DNA of 64,000 nt from Streptomyces thermolilacinus SPC6 (lineage in GTDB: Bacteria; Actinomycetota; Actinomycetes; Streptomycetales; Streptomycetaceae). The notes below the pieces were generated by a model, which was given only the letters and a program-made list of their open reading frames with translations, had not been told where the DNA came from and did no database searches. Shown here piece after piece: positions 15,617 to 24,036 of this stretch (the stretch's first letter is position 1; each line of letters begins with the position of its first letter). The translations under genes and the position numbers were made by a program. The stretch covers positions 4,169,001 to 4,233,000 of the forward strand of contig NZ_ASHX02000001.1 of NCBI RefSeq assembly GCF_000478605.2, written 5' to 3'.

Positions 15617-15904
15617 GTGTACGGGACGTTTCTGCGCCTGCTGCTGCCGCTCCTCCTCGCCGTCGTCCTCCTCGCGGACGGCCCGACCCTCTCCGCCGTG
15701 GCGCTCGCCGCCGCCGCGCTCGTCGCCTGCGCCGTCCTCAGCGCCCGTACCGTCCCGACCGTGCCGCCCACGCGGGTGCGCACCGCCCTGCGCGACCGGG
15801 ACCGGCGCACCGCCTTCCTGCCGCAACGTGACCCCGACGCCTCCGGGCGCCGCCGCCCCAGGGCCCCCGGCCGGCGCCTTGCGGCGGCGGTCGCGGTTCG
15901 CTGA
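15617..15904 (+). CDS. DUF6412-like small membrane protein upstream of a YidC-like gene
   Basis: A 95-residue protein. The start GTG at 15617 (VYGTFLRLLLPLLLAVVLL) is chosen because GGAGGGGGAGG lies just upstream; an ATG at 15599 would place that site inside the gene. It has two hydrophobic segments (about 4-17 and 22-44), then the basic tail PTRVRTALRDRDRRTAFLPQ, which fits the Actinobacterial DUF6412 group as I recall it. That group usually precedes a second YidC/Oxa1-like insertase, as here. The pairing suggests a joint role in membrane protein insertion, which is inference. Confidence 0.7.
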   Translation: MYGTFLRLLLPLLLAVVLLADGPTLSAVALAAAALVACAVLSARTVPTVPPTRVRTALRDRDRRTAFLPQRDPDASGRRRPRAPGRRLAAAVAVR

Positions 15905-16054
15905 TCCGGGGTTTCTTCCGGCTCCGCTGATTCGTCGCGCGGGTTGAGGTCCTCTCCCCGCGCGTTCACCACCCCGCTTCGCCGCCACGCCGTGTGTCGC
16001 CCGCTCCGGCCTTCGCCGTCGGCATCCGACGGCACGACGACTCAGGGGTCTTCC

Positions 16055-16762
16055 TTGTCTGTCTTTGTCGCGTTCTTCGCGTGGCTCTCCGGGATCGTCC
16101 CGGCGCCCGCCGCGATCGTCCTGCTCACCGTCCTCGTCCGTACGGCGCTCCTTCCGCTCGCCGTCGCCGCCGCGCGCGGCCAGCGGGCCCGCGCCCGGCT
16201 CGCGCCGCGCGTCGCGGAGCTGCGGAAGAAGTACGCCAAGGACCCGGACCGCCTCCAGCGGGCCGTGCTCGAACTCCACGCCCGCGAGCAGGTGTCACCG
16301 CTCGCCGGGTGTCTGCCCGGGCTCCTCCAGGTGCCGGTCTTCTTCCTGCTGTACCACCTGTTCTCCCGTGACGAGCTGTCCGGTCACACGCTGCTGGGCG
16401 CGCCGCTGGGCGGCCGGTGGGCCGACGCCCTCGCGCAGGGCGGGCCGCTGGGGCCGTCCGGGCTCGTGTACGTGGCGCTGTTCGCCCTGGTCGCCGCCGT
16501 CGCCACGTACACCTACCGCACCACCAGGGCCCAGATGGACGCCCTGGGCGGCGAGAGCGCGGCGCCCGGCATGGGCGCGCTGTTCAAGGTGATGCCGCTG
16601 ATGTCGTTCGCGACGCTCGTGACCGTCGCCGTCGTCCCGCTGGCCGCCGCCCTGTACGTGGTGACCAGCACGACGTGGAGCGCCGCGGAGCGGGCCGTAC
16701 TGCTCCGGCCCGAGGGAGGCCCGAAGGGCGGGAGCCCCGCCGCGCGGCGGTCCAGTACGTGA
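16055..16762 (+). CDS. YidC/Oxa1-family membrane protein insertase paralog
   Basis: A 235-residue protein. It has the Oxa1-fold hydrophobic helices and the hydrophilic-groove Arg29 in IVLLTVLVRTALLPL. The cytoplasmic hairpin RGQRARARLAPRVAELRKKYAKD follows, then the family motif GCLPGLLQVPVFFLLYHLF. It inserts proteins into the cytoplasmic membrane alone or with SecYEG. It is shorter than the main YidC (no long periplasmic domain, short basic tail), so it is a second copy. The start is inferred as TTG at 16055 after AGGGG; the in-frame upstream stretch lacks hydrophobic or family sequence. It pairs with the DUF6412-like gene 150 bases upstream. Confidence 0.86.
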   Translation: MSVFVAFFAWLSGIVPAPAAIVLLTVLVRTALLPLAVAAARGQRARARLAPRVAELRKKYAKDPDRLQRAVLELHAREQVSPLAGCLPGLLQVPVFFLLYHLFSRDELSGHTLLGAPLGGRWADALAQGGPLGPSGLVYVALFALVAAVATYTYRTTRAQMDALGGESAAPGMGALFKVMPLMSFATLVTVAVVPLAAALYVVTSTTWSAAERAVLLRPEGGPKGGSPAARRSST

Positions 16763-16865
16763 ACACGGGCTTGCCGGGTGACCCCGTCTCTTGGAGGATC
16801 GGCCAATCCGACGATGGCCGCACCCCATCGGCCGGGGCTCACCTCGACCACCAGGGAGAGAGACC

Positions 16866-17723
16866 ATGAAGCTGTTGCGCGTCGGACCGGCGGGCGCCGA
16901 GCGGCCCGCCCTCCTCGACCAGCACGGCACCCTCCGTGACCTTTCCGCCCTCGTCACGGACATCGACGGGGCCCTGCTCTCCGACGGGGCCGCGCTGGAC
17001 CGCCTCCGGGCAGCCGCCGGTGCGGGCGTCCTGCCGCCGCTGGACGCGACCGGCCTGCGGATCGGCCCGCCGGTCGCCCGCGTCGGCAAGGTCGTGTGCA
17101 TCGGGCTGAACTACCACGGCCACGCGCGCGAGGCGGGCGCCGAACCGCCCGCCGAGCCCGTCGTGTTCCTGAAGGCGGCCGACACGGTCGTCGGGCCGGA
17201 CGACACGGTCCTCGTCCCGCGCGGCAGCCGCAAGACCGACTGGGAGGTGGAGCTGGCCGTGGTCATCGGCCGCACGGCCCGCTACCTGGACTCGGCGGAG
17301 GACGCCCTCGCCCATGTCGCCGGGTACGCGGTGGCGCACGACGTGTCGGAGCGGGAGTTCCAGATCGAGCGCGGCGGCACCTGGGACAAGGGCAAGAACT
17401 GCGAGACGTTCAACCCCCTCGGCCCGTGGCTGGTCACCGCCGACGAGGTCCCCGACCCGCAGGACCTGCGGCTGCGCCTGTGGGTGAACGGCGAGCTGAG
17501 GCAGGACGGCAGCACGGCGGACCAGATCTTCCCGGTCGCGGAGGTCGTCCGGTACGTCAGCCGGTTCATGACGCTGTACCCGGGCGACGTCATCAACACC
17601 GGCACGCCCGCCGGTGTCGCCATGGGCCACCCGGAGCCCAAGCCGTACCTGCGGGCGGGCGACGTGGTGGAGCTGGAGATCGACGGGCTCGGCCGCCAGC
17701 GTCAGGAGCTGAAGGACGCCTGA
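16866..17723 (+). CDS. Fumarylacetoacetate hydrolase family protein
   Basis: A 285-residue FAH-superfamily enzyme. The N-terminal cap (about 1-70) is followed by the conserved core: VGKVVCIGLNYHGHARE, PVVFLKAADTVVGPDD, DWEVELAVVIGRTAR (metal-binding Glu pair) and the closing segment GDVINTGTPAGVAMG. Members cleave or decarboxylate beta-keto acids from aromatic breakdown or act as oxaloacetate decarboxylases, using Mg2+ or Mn2+. The exact substrate cannot be read from sequence. The ATG at 16866 follows GGGAGAGAGACC. No aromatic-pathway genes are adjacent and it appears monocistronic. Confidence 0.9.
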   Translation: MKLLRVGPAGAERPALLDQHGTLRDLSALVTDIDGALLSDGAALDRLRAAAGAGVLPPLDATGLRIGPPVARVGKVVCIGLNYHGHAREAGAEPPAEPVVFLKAADTVVGPDDTVLVPRGSRKTDWEVELAVVIGRTARYLDSAEDALAHVAGYAVAHDVSEREFQIERGGTWDKGKNCETFNPLGPWLVTADEVPDPQDLRLRLWVNGELRQDGSTADQIFPVAEVVRYVSRFMTLYPGDVINTGTPAGVAMGHPEPKPYLRAGDVVELEIDGLGRQRQELKDA

Positions 17724-17757
17724 ACGAGGGCCCGGGGGCGCGGCCTGAGGGGCCGGG

Positions 17758-17846
17758 GGTGGCTCGGCACGTGCACATGCCGGCCACGCCCCGGCCGCTA
17801 CGGGTGGCTCGGCACGTCCACCCGCCCGCCACGCCCCCGGCCGCTA
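17758..17846. repeat. Two degenerate direct repeats of about 43 bp reaching into a stop codon
   Basis: Copy 1 at 17758-17800 and copy 2 at 17803-17846 share GGTGGCTCGGCACGT, GCCACGCCCC and GGCCGCTA. The second copy supplies the TAG stop (17844-17846, minus strand) of the oxidoreductase gene, so the duplication may have set or changed its 3' end. Confidence 0.55.
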
Positions 17847-18926
17847 GGCCAGGTCCACCGCCGCGCCGTCCCGCGCCGAGCGCCGCGCCGCCTCCAGCAC
17901 GTCCAGCGCGGCCGCGGCCTCCTCGGCGGTGACCGGCGGGGCCGTACCGTCGCGCAGGGCGGCCGCGACCGCCGCGTAGTACGCCGGGTAGTCGCCCGGC
18001 AGCGAGGGCACCGGCCGCCCGCCGCCCGTCACCGGCGACTCGCCCGCGCCGATCCGCCCCCACAGCTCCTCTGGCTCCACGCCCCACGGCTCACCGGCGA
18101 CCGGCCGGGCGCCCGCCCGCAGCGCGGCCTCCTGCGGGTCGAGGCCGTACGTCACGAACCCGGCCCGCTCGCCCAGCACCCGGAAGCGCGGGCCCAGCTG
18201 GGGCGCGGTCGCGCTGACGTACAGGTGCGAGCGCACCCCGCCCGCGTGGGTGACCGCGATGAACGTGTCGTCGTCCGCCTCGGCGCCCGGCCGCCGTACG
18301 TCCGCCTCCGCGTACACCCGCACCGCCGGGCCGAACAGCGTCAGCGCCTGGTCCACCAGATGGCTGCCCAGGTCGTACAGGAGCCCGCCGATCTCCTCCG
18401 GGGCGCCCGACTCGCGCCAGCCGCCCTTCGGCAGCGGCCGCCACCGCTCGAACCGGGACTCGAACCGCCGTACGCCGCCCAGCTCACCGCTCTCCAGCAG
18501 GGCCCGCAGCGTCAGGAAGTCGCTGTCCCAGCGGCGGTTCTGGAACACCGAGAACAGCAGGTCCCGCTCCGCCGCCAGCGCCCCCAGCGCCCGCGCCTCG
18601 GCCGCGGTCCCCGCCACCGGCTTGTCCACCACGACCGGTAGACCGGCCTCCAGCGCGGCCGTCGCGAACGGCACATGCGTCTTGTTCGGGGACGCCACGA
18701 CGACCAGGTCCAGTTCGTCCGCCCGCGCCCACAGCTCGTCCGGCGACGCGGCGAGCCGCACGCCCGGGAACTCGGCGCGGGCCTGCGCGCGCCGTTCCTC
18801 GTTCGACGTGACGACCGTGTCGAGCACCAGGCCCTCGGTCGCGGCGATCAGCGGGGCGTGGAAGACGGAGCCGGCCAGGCCGTAGCCGACGAGACCGACG
18901 CGCAGCGGGGAGAGGCGTGTGCTCAT
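17844..18926 (-). CDS. Gfo/Idh/MocA family NAD(P)-dependent oxidoreductase
   Basis: A 360-residue dehydrogenase. The Rossmann start LRVGLVGYGLAGSVFHAPLI is typical of the YdgJ-like branch. The nucleotide-loop segment VVASPNKTHVPFATAALEAG and the family motif VVDKPVAGTAAEARAL (catalytic Lys of the KP motif) follow. The C-terminal alpha/beta domain contains LYDLGSHLVDQAL, with the His expected near the active site. Members oxidise sugars, inositols or related polyols. The ATG at 18926 is used; a GTG three codons upstream is possible. It is divergent from a ROK regulator with palindromes between them, so it is probably sugar-regulated. Confidence 0.9.
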   Translation of the reverse strand: MSTRLSPLRVGLVGYGLAGSVFHAPLIAATEGLVLDTVVTSNEERRAQARAEFPGVRLAASPDELWARADELDLVVVASPNKTHVPFATAALEAGLPVVVDKPVAGTAAEARALGALAAERDLLFSVFQNRRWDSDFLTLRALLESGELGGVRRFESRFERWRPLPKGGWRESGAPEEIGGLLYDLGSHLVDQALTLFGPAVRVYAEADVRRPGAEADDDTFIAVTHAGGVRSHLYVSATAPQLGPRFRVLGERAGFVTYGLDPQEAALRAGARPVAGEPWGVEPEELWGRIGAGESPVTGGGRPVPSLPGDYPAYYAAVAAALRDGTAPPVTAEEAAAALDVLEAARRSARDGAAVDLA

Positions 18927-18939
18927 GGACGCCACTTAA

Positions 18940-18956
18940 GCAACGCTGTTGCGTTA
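18940..18956. promoter_or_regulatory. Overlapping palindromes between the oxidoreductase and ROK genes
   Basis: GCAAC GCT GTTGC (18940-18952) overlaps AACGC TGTT GCGTT (18943-18956). They lie in the 50-base divergent promoter region, next to the oxidoreductase start. This is the expected place for the ROK repressor to control both genes. Confidence 0.5.
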
Positions 18957-18976
18957 CCGCAAGCCGGGCCGGGAAA

Positions 18977-20077
18977 ATGCCGTACGTGAACCTCTCCGGC
19001 CTCCGCAGCCACAACACCGCCCGCATCCTCGGCCTGCTCCGCGCGGCCGGTGAGGACGGGGTGAGCCGCCTGGAGCTCGCCGAGCGGACCGGGCTCACCC
19101 CGCAGGCCGTCAGCAAGATCAGCGCCCGGCTGCGGGAGGAGGGCCTCGCCGCCGACGCCGGGCGCGGGCCCTCCACGGGCGGCAAGCCCCGCACGCTGCT
19201 GCGCCTGGTCCCGGGCGCCGCCCACTCCGTCGGCCTCCACCTGGACCGGGACCGGCTGACGGCCGTCCTGGTGGACCTGGCAGGGGTGACCGTCGCGGCG
19301 CGCACCGGCCCGCTCGACCTGGGCGCGGGCCCCGGGGACGTACTGGCGGCCGCCGTCGCCGAGGTGGCCGCGCTGCGGGGGGAGGCGGCGGCGGGGGCGC
19401 GGTCCGGGGAGGCCGGAGCGGGTGTGCTGATGGGGGCGGGCGTGGCCATGCCCGGGCCGCTGGACCACACGGCCGGGGTGCCGCACCGGGTGACGGGTTT
19501 CCCCGCGTGGGACGGGTTCCCGCTGCGGGACGCGCTGCGGGAGGCCCTGGGCGGGTTGCCCGTGGTGCTCGACAAGGACACGAACGCGGCGGCGCTGGCG
19601 CTGGCGCTGCGGGAGCCGGGCGCGGGCTCGTTCGCGTACCTCCACGTCGGTACGGGGCTCGGCGCCGGTCTGGTCCTGGGCGGCGCGCTGTACCGGGGCG
19701 CGCGGACCGGGGCGGGGGAGTTCGGGCACCAGACGGTGGAGCTGGACGGGGCGCCGTGCGGGTGCGGCGGGCGCGGCTGCCTGGAGGCGCTGTGCCTGGC
19801 CGCCGTCGCGCGCGGTGACCTCGACGGGGCGGCCCGCGTTTTGGGGGTGGGCGCCGCGAACCTGGCGGGGCTGCTGGACATCGACCGGGTCCTGCTGGGC
19901 GGCCGGGTCGTGGCGTCGGCGCCGGAGCGGTTCGTACGGGGCGTGGGCGCCGCACTGGCCGGGCTCGCCCGCCGCACGGGTGAGCCCCCGGTGCCCGCCG
20001 CGCCCGCGCCCGGCGGGCCGCACCTGGTGGCGGAGGGCGCGGCGCAACTGGTGCTGGCGCCGGTGTTCGGCGTCTGA
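18977..20077 (+). CDS. ROK family transcriptional regulator
   Basis: A 366-residue protein. The N-terminal winged helix-turn-helix (about 8-65) includes SRLELAERTGLTPQAVSKIS, and STGGKPRTLLRL is the usual bridge to the sugar-kinase-like domain. The ROK signature is present: HVGTGLGAGLVLGGALYRG and GEFGHQTV, plus the zinc motif CGCGGRGCLEAL. The kinase core looks partly worn, as in repressors that bind but do not phosphorylate sugars. It is divergent from the Gfo/Idh/MocA gene and probably represses it until a sugar or sugar phosphate binds. The ATG at 18977 has only GGGAAA directly before it; a GTG at 18986 is an alternative. Confidence 0.88.
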   Translation: MPYVNLSGLRSHNTARILGLLRAAGEDGVSRLELAERTGLTPQAVSKISARLREEGLAADAGRGPSTGGKPRTLLRLVPGAAHSVGLHLDRDRLTAVLVDLAGVTVAARTGPLDLGAGPGDVLAAAVAEVAALRGEAAAGARSGEAGAGVLMGAGVAMPGPLDHTAGVPHRVTGFPAWDGFPLRDALREALGGLPVVLDKDTNAAALALALREPGAGSFAYLHVGTGLGAGLVLGGALYRGARTGAGEFGHQTVELDGAPCGCGGRGCLEALCLAAVARGDLDGAARVLGVGAANLAGLLDIDRVLLGGRVVASAPERFVRGVGAALAGLARRTGEPPVPAAPAPGGPHLVAEGAAQLVLAPVFGV

Positions 20078-20201
20078 ACGCCCGGAGGGGCGCGCCGCGC
20101 TGGGCCGTTCGGGCGGATCGCGCCGTACGGGCGGGGTGGGCGCGACGCGCGGGTGGAAGGCCTCCGGGGACGACCGCCCGGCGAGCAGCGGAGGCAGTCC
20201 C

Positions 20202-21200
20202 ATGCGCGTGCGTACCGCCCTTTCCGCCCCGGCGGCACTGGCCGTCCTCGCGTTCCCGCACCTCCTGCCGGACGCCGCCCACGCGACGCCCCGCACCCTC
20301 CACGCTGCCCCACCGCCCGCCTCCGCCCACGCCGCGCCCCCCGCCCCGCACACCCCGGCGCCCGCCGAGGTCGCCGTGGCGAGCCGGGAGCCGAGCTGCG
20401 GCGACCGGGGCGCGGCGGACTTCCCGCTCCGCACGCGCGTCACCGGGGGCCCCGCCGCCTACCGGCCTGGCGCGGCTCCCCGCACCTGGTACGTGGAACT
20501 GACCAACACGACCCGGCAGGCATGCCGCAACATCCACCCCGTCATCGTCCTCACCGACCGGTCGGGCGCGCTGGCCCCAGAGGCGGTCCGCATGGCGTTC
20601 TCCACCGCGCCCGGAGGCCCCGCTCGCCCCGTGCGGATGGAGCACACCGACCACCGGGAGCTCGTGGGCGTCCTGGACGACGACACGGACCGGGCCTTCG
20701 CCGGGTTCATGGTCCCCCCGTCCGGCACGGTCCGCGTCCCGGTCCACCTGGGCTTCACGCGGGCGGCCCGCCCGGACCGGGTGACGGCCACGGCGGCGGT
20801 GGTGCAGCGCCGGGGCGACGACGGCGACTGGGTCGGCACGTCCGCGCCGTACGCCTTCACCGTGACCGCCCCCACCGGACCGTCCGTACCGCACGAACCG
20901 GCCCACCCGTCCGAACCGGCCCACGCCGACCCGTCGGCGGCTCCGGACCGGTCCACCGGGCCCGCCAGGACCACCGGACCCGCCAGGACCACCGGACCCG
21001 CATCCACCCCTCCAGCCCCGTCCGGCACCCCCGCACCGCCCCGGCCGCCGACCGGCCCCCCGAGCCCCACCCCGTCGCACGAGCTGGCCGGCACGGGCCA
21101 CCGCCCCGTCTCGCGGCTCGTCCCCGTGGCCGCGGCGGCCGCCACGTGTCTGGCCCTCGGCGCCGCCGCCGTCGTCCTCACCCGCCGCCGCACCCCCTGA
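20202..21200 (+). CDS. Secreted cell-wall protein with an LAxTG sorting signal
   Basis: A 332-residue protein. A signal peptide (MRVRTALSAPAALAVLAFPH, cleavage near AHA) is followed by a domain with two cysteines (EPSCGD and RQACRN) and beta-rich segments, then a Pro/Thr/Ser linker with the repeated ARTTGP word. The C-terminus is a sortase signal: LAGTG (295-299), a hydrophobic helix (VPVAAAAATCLALGAAAVVL) and the tail TRRRTP. LAxTG is the motif of Streptomyces class E sortases. Anchoring on peptidoglycan of aerial or vegetative hyphae is likely. The class F sortase encoded 10 kb away is probably not its enzyme. The binding partner or function of the domain is unknown. Confidence 0.82.
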   Translation: MRVRTALSAPAALAVLAFPHLLPDAAHATPRTLHAAPPPASAHAAPPAPHTPAPAEVAVASREPSCGDRGAADFPLRTRVTGGPAAYRPGAAPRTWYVELTNTTRQACRNIHPVIVLTDRSGALAPEAVRMAFSTAPGGPARPVRMEHTDHRELVGVLDDDTDRAFAGFMVPPSGTVRVPVHLGFTRAARPDRVTATAAVVQRRGDDGDWVGTSAPYAFTVTAPTGPSVPHEPAHPSEPAHADPSAAPDRSTGPARTTGPARTTGPASTPPAPSGTPAPPRPPTGPPSPTPSHELAGTGHRPVSRLVPVAAAAATCLALGAAAVVLTRRRTP

Positions 21201-21247
21201 GGCCGTACTGCTCCTGGTGTTCACCTGGGTCTGGGAGCATCACAGCC

Positions 21248-22003
21248 GTGGATCATCCGAGTTATCCGGCGCCCGGCGCGCCCGTGCGGGCCGGGGTGCC
21301 CGAGCACGGGCGGGTGCCGAAGTACTACGCGGTCAAGGCGCACGTCGCGCGGCTCGTCGAGGAGCTGGGGGAGGGCGGGGCGCTGCCGACCGAGCGGGAC
21401 CTCGCCGTGCGGTACGAGGTGTCGCGGGAGACCGTGCGGCAGGCCCTGCGGGAGCTGCTGCTGGAGGGGCGGCTGCGGCGGCAGGGGCGCGGGACGGTCG
21501 TCGCCGGGCCCAAGCTGGAGCAACCGCTCGCCCTCGCCAGCTACACCGAGGGCGTACGGCGGCAGGGGCGCACGCCCGGGCGGCGGCTGGTGACGCTGGA
21601 GCGGTTCGCCGCGCCCGCGCCGCTCGCCGCCGACCTGGGGCTCGGCGCCGGGGAGGACGTCTGGCACATGGAGCGCGTCCTGCTCGCCGACGACGAGCGC
21701 ATGGGCCTGGAGAGCACCTACGTGGCGGTCGCCCGCGCCCCGCGCCTGGACGTCGAGTTCGACCCGGACTCGTCGTTCTACGCGTACCTCCGCGACCGTC
21801 TCGGCGCGGGCTTCGGCGACGCGGACGAGCGGATCGAGACCGTCCTCGCCACCCCGCGCGAGGCGCTGCTCATCGGCACCCCGCCCGCGCTGCCCATGCT
21901 GCTGCTGCACCGGCTGTCCCGTGACGCCGATGGCCGGCCCCTGGAGCGGGTGCGCAGCCTCTACCGGGGCGACCGGTTCAGCTTCACGACTCGCCTGGGG
22001 TGA
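21248..22003 (+). CDS. GntR/HutC (UTRA) transcriptional regulator, probable phosphonate-gene regulator
   Basis: A 251-residue protein. The winged helix-turn-helix (about 25-90) reads LPTERDLAVRYEVSRETVRQ with RLRRQGRGTVVAGPK. The UTRA ligand domain follows (VWHMERVLLADDERMGLESTYV; FYAYLRDRLG; LMLLHRLSRDADGRPLE in parts). HutC-type regulators bind operators with a GTnTAnAC core and release on effector binding. The next gene starts an aminophosphonate-type operon on the same strand, and a matching site lies between them at 22079-22097. The GTG start at 21248 is set by loss of homology upstream; the ribosome site is weak. Confidence 0.87.
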   Translation: MDHPSYPAPGAPVRAGVPEHGRVPKYYAVKAHVARLVEELGEGGALPTERDLAVRYEVSRETVRQALRELLLEGRLRRQGRGTVVAGPKLEQPLALASYTEGVRRQGRTPGRRLVTLERFAAPAPLAADLGLGAGEDVWHMERVLLADDERMGLESTYVAVARAPRLDVEFDPDSSFYAYLRDRLGAGFGDADERIETVLATPREALLIGTPPALPMLLLHRLSRDADGRPLERVRSLYRGDRFSFTTRLG

Positions 22004-22078
22004 GGTCCGGGGCCCGGCGGCGGCCCGATTCCTCCTGGAAAACCGGCCATGTGACCCGCCGTCAAGTCACGGAACGGT

Positions 22079-22097
22079 AACGGGTCTAGGCCAGGTT
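22079..22097. promoter_or_regulatory. HutC-type operator candidate
   Basis: AACGGGTCTAGGCCAGGTT is partly palindromic (AAC..G.CTAG.C..GTT). Its core GGTCTAGGCC differs by one base from GGTCTAGACC, the DasR/HutC-type core. It lies 72 bases before the FAD oxidoreductase start, where the GntR/UTRA protein encoded upstream would control the operon. Confidence 0.5.
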
Positions 22098-22168
22098 TGG
22101 CGGGTCGTTCACCGGCCGGTCGCTCCGCCGACCCGGCCAGGTCACCCGTCGGCACGACCGTTTCCGGC

Positions 22169-23299
22169 GTGACAGCGAAGGAATCCAAGAGGGTCGTCAT
22201 CGTCGGCGCGGGCGTGCTGGGCACCATGCACGCCTGGCACGCCGTCGAGCGCGGCCACGACGTCGTCCACATCGAGCGCGAGAGCGAGGCGCGGGGCGCG
22301 TCCCTCCGCAACTTCGGCCAGATCTGGGTGAGCGGCCGCGCGTCCGGCGAGGAGCTGGACACCGCCCTGCGCGCCCGCGAGCTGTGGGAGCGCGTCGGCG
22401 GCAGCGTGCCGGGCCTCGGTTTCCGCCCGAACGGCTCCCTCACCCCCGTGCGCACCGACCTCGAACGCGCCACCGCCGAGGCCGCCGCCGCCCGCCCCGA
22501 CGCCGCCGCCCGGGGTTTCGAGCTGCTCACCCCCGCCGAGGCACGCGCCATCAACCCCGCGCTGCGCGGCGACTTCACCGCCGCCCTGTGGTGCGAGCGG
22601 GACGCCGCCGTCGAGCCCCGCACCGCCCAGCTCGCCCTGCGCGAGGCGCTCCTCGCGTCCGGCCGGTACACCTTCCTGCCGAACCGCGAGGTACGGGACG
22701 TGGTGGGCGAGCACGCCGTCCGCGACGACCACGGCGACACCCACGGCGGCGACGCCGTCGTCCTGTGCACCGGCGCCTGGCTCGGCGGGCTCGTCCGCGG
22801 GGTCGCGGGCGAGATCCCCGTACGCCGCGTCCGCCTCCAGATGATGCAGACCGCCCCGCTCGGCGAGCCGCTCACCACATCCGTCGCGGACGCCGACAGC
22901 TTCCGCTACTACCCCGCCTACGAATCCGCCGCGCTCGCCGCCGGGCAGCCGCAGGAGCCCGTCGCCGCCGCCCACCACATGCAGCTGCTGATGGTGCAGC
23001 GCCTCGACGGCGGGCTGACCATCGGCGACACCCACGAGTACGAGCACCCCTTCCCGTTCGACACGGCCGAGGACCCGTACGAGCACCTGGCGCGCGTCGT
23101 GGAGGGCCTCCTCGGGCGGCCCCTGCCGCCGGTCCGCCGCCGCTGGGCCGGGGTGTACGCGCAGTGCGTGGACACGGGCCGCGTCGTCCACCGCCAGCGC
23201 GTCCGCGAGGGGGTCTGGCTGGTCACCGGGCCCGGCGGGCGCGGCATGACCTGCGCGCCCGCCATCGCCGAGACCACCGCCGACGAACTGAACTGGTGA
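22169..23299 (+). CDS. FAD-dependent oxidoreductase of the phosphonate-cluster type (TIGR03364-like)
   Basis: A 376-residue DAO-fold amine oxidase. The N-terminus has the FAD motif VVIVGAGVLGTMHAWHA and the ribose-binding Glu in HIERE. RGASLRNFGQIWVSG matches the TIGR03364 group found next to phosphonatase-like genes. The C-terminal GVWLVTGPGGRGMTCAPAIAE closes the FAD site. As I recall, members of this group oxidise 2-aminoethylphosphonate or its N-methyl form to phosphonoacetaldehyde. The next gene, eight bases on, is phosphonatase-like, so the two may form a two-step route from aminophosphonate to phosphate. GTG at 22169 (VTAKESKRVVIVGAG) is chosen as the start. Confidence 0.85.
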   Translation: MTAKESKRVVIVGAGVLGTMHAWHAVERGHDVVHIERESEARGASLRNFGQIWVSGRASGEELDTALRARELWERVGGSVPGLGFRPNGSLTPVRTDLERATAEAAAARPDAAARGFELLTPAEARAINPALRGDFTAALWCERDAAVEPRTAQLALREALLASGRYTFLPNREVRDVVGEHAVRDDHGDTHGGDAVVLCTGAWLGGLVRGVAGEIPVRRVRLQMMQTAPLGEPLTTSVADADSFRYYPAYESAALAAGQPQEPVAAAHHMQLLMVQRLDGGLTIGDTHEYEHPFPFDTAEDPYEHLARVVEGLLGRPLPPVRRRWAGVYAQCVDTGRVVHRQRVREGVWLVTGPGGRGMTCAPAIAETTADELNW

Positions 23300-23307
23300 G
23301 GAACCCC

Positions 23308-24036
23308 ATGCCGCAGCTGAACCTCGTCGTCCTGGACATGGCCGGCACCACCGTCTCCGACGGCGGTCTGGTCGAGGACGCCTTCGCCGCCGCCGCCCGC
23401 CGCCTCGGCGAGGACCCCGCCCCGATGCTGGGCCATGTCCGCGCCACCATGGGCGAGTCCAAGATCTCCGTCTTCCGCCACCTCTTCGGCGGCGACGAGG
23501 CCATGGCCCGCCGCGCCAACACCGCCTTCGAGGAGGCGTACGCCGAGCGGGTCGCCGCCGGGGCCGTCACCCCCGTGCCGGGCGCCGCCGACACGGTCCG
23601 CGCCCTGCGCGAGGCGGGCCGCACCGTCGTCCTCACCACCGGCTTCGCCCGCGTCACCCAGGACACCCTCCTCGACGCGCTCGGCTGGCGGGACCTCGCC
23701 GACCTCGCCCTGTGCCCCGCCGACGCGGGCGGACGCGGCCGCCCCTGCCCGGACCTCGTCCTCACCGCGCTGCTGCGCACCGGCGCCGTCGACGACGTGC
23801 GGCAGGTCGCGGTCGCCGGGGACACCGCGTACGACATGCTCAGCGGCGTCCGCGCGGGCGCCGGGCTCGTCGCGGGCGTCCTCACCGGCGCCCACGACCG
23901 GGCCCGCCTCACCGAAAACGGCGCCACCCACGTCCTGTCCTCCGTCGCCGGACTGCCCGCACTGATCGAGGCCGTCGAGGCGCCGGGCGCGCAGGAGCCG
24001 GGCGCGGGGAAGCCGGGCGTGGGGGAGCCCCGGTGA
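23308..24036 (+). CDS. Phosphonatase-like HAD hydrolase
   Basis: A 242-residue HAD phosphatase with a small helical cap. Motif I is VVLDMAGTT with nucleophile Asp10 and the phosphonatase-style DxAGT. Cap residues MGESK place Lys52 where phosphonoacetaldehyde hydrolase forms its Schiff base. Motif II is VVLTTGFA and motif III/IV is VAGDTAYDMLSG. PhnX enzymes split phosphonoacetaldehyde into acetaldehyde and phosphate. The fit of Lys52 supports C-P cleavage rather than a simple phosphatase. The C-terminal 18 residues are a Gly/Pro/Glu repeat tail. The stop overlaps the ABC gene start by four bases (GTGA). Confidence 0.84.
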   Translation: MPQLNLVVLDMAGTTVSDGGLVEDAFAAAARRLGEDPAPMLGHVRATMGESKISVFRHLFGGDEAMARRANTAFEEAYAERVAAGAVTPVPGAADTVRALREAGRTVVLTTGFARVTQDTLLDALGWRDLADLALCPADAGGRGRPCPDLVLTALLRTGAVDDVRQVAVAGDTAYDMLSGVRAGAGLVAGVLTGAHDRARLTENGATHVLSSVAGLPALIEAVEAPGAQEPGAGKPGVGEPR

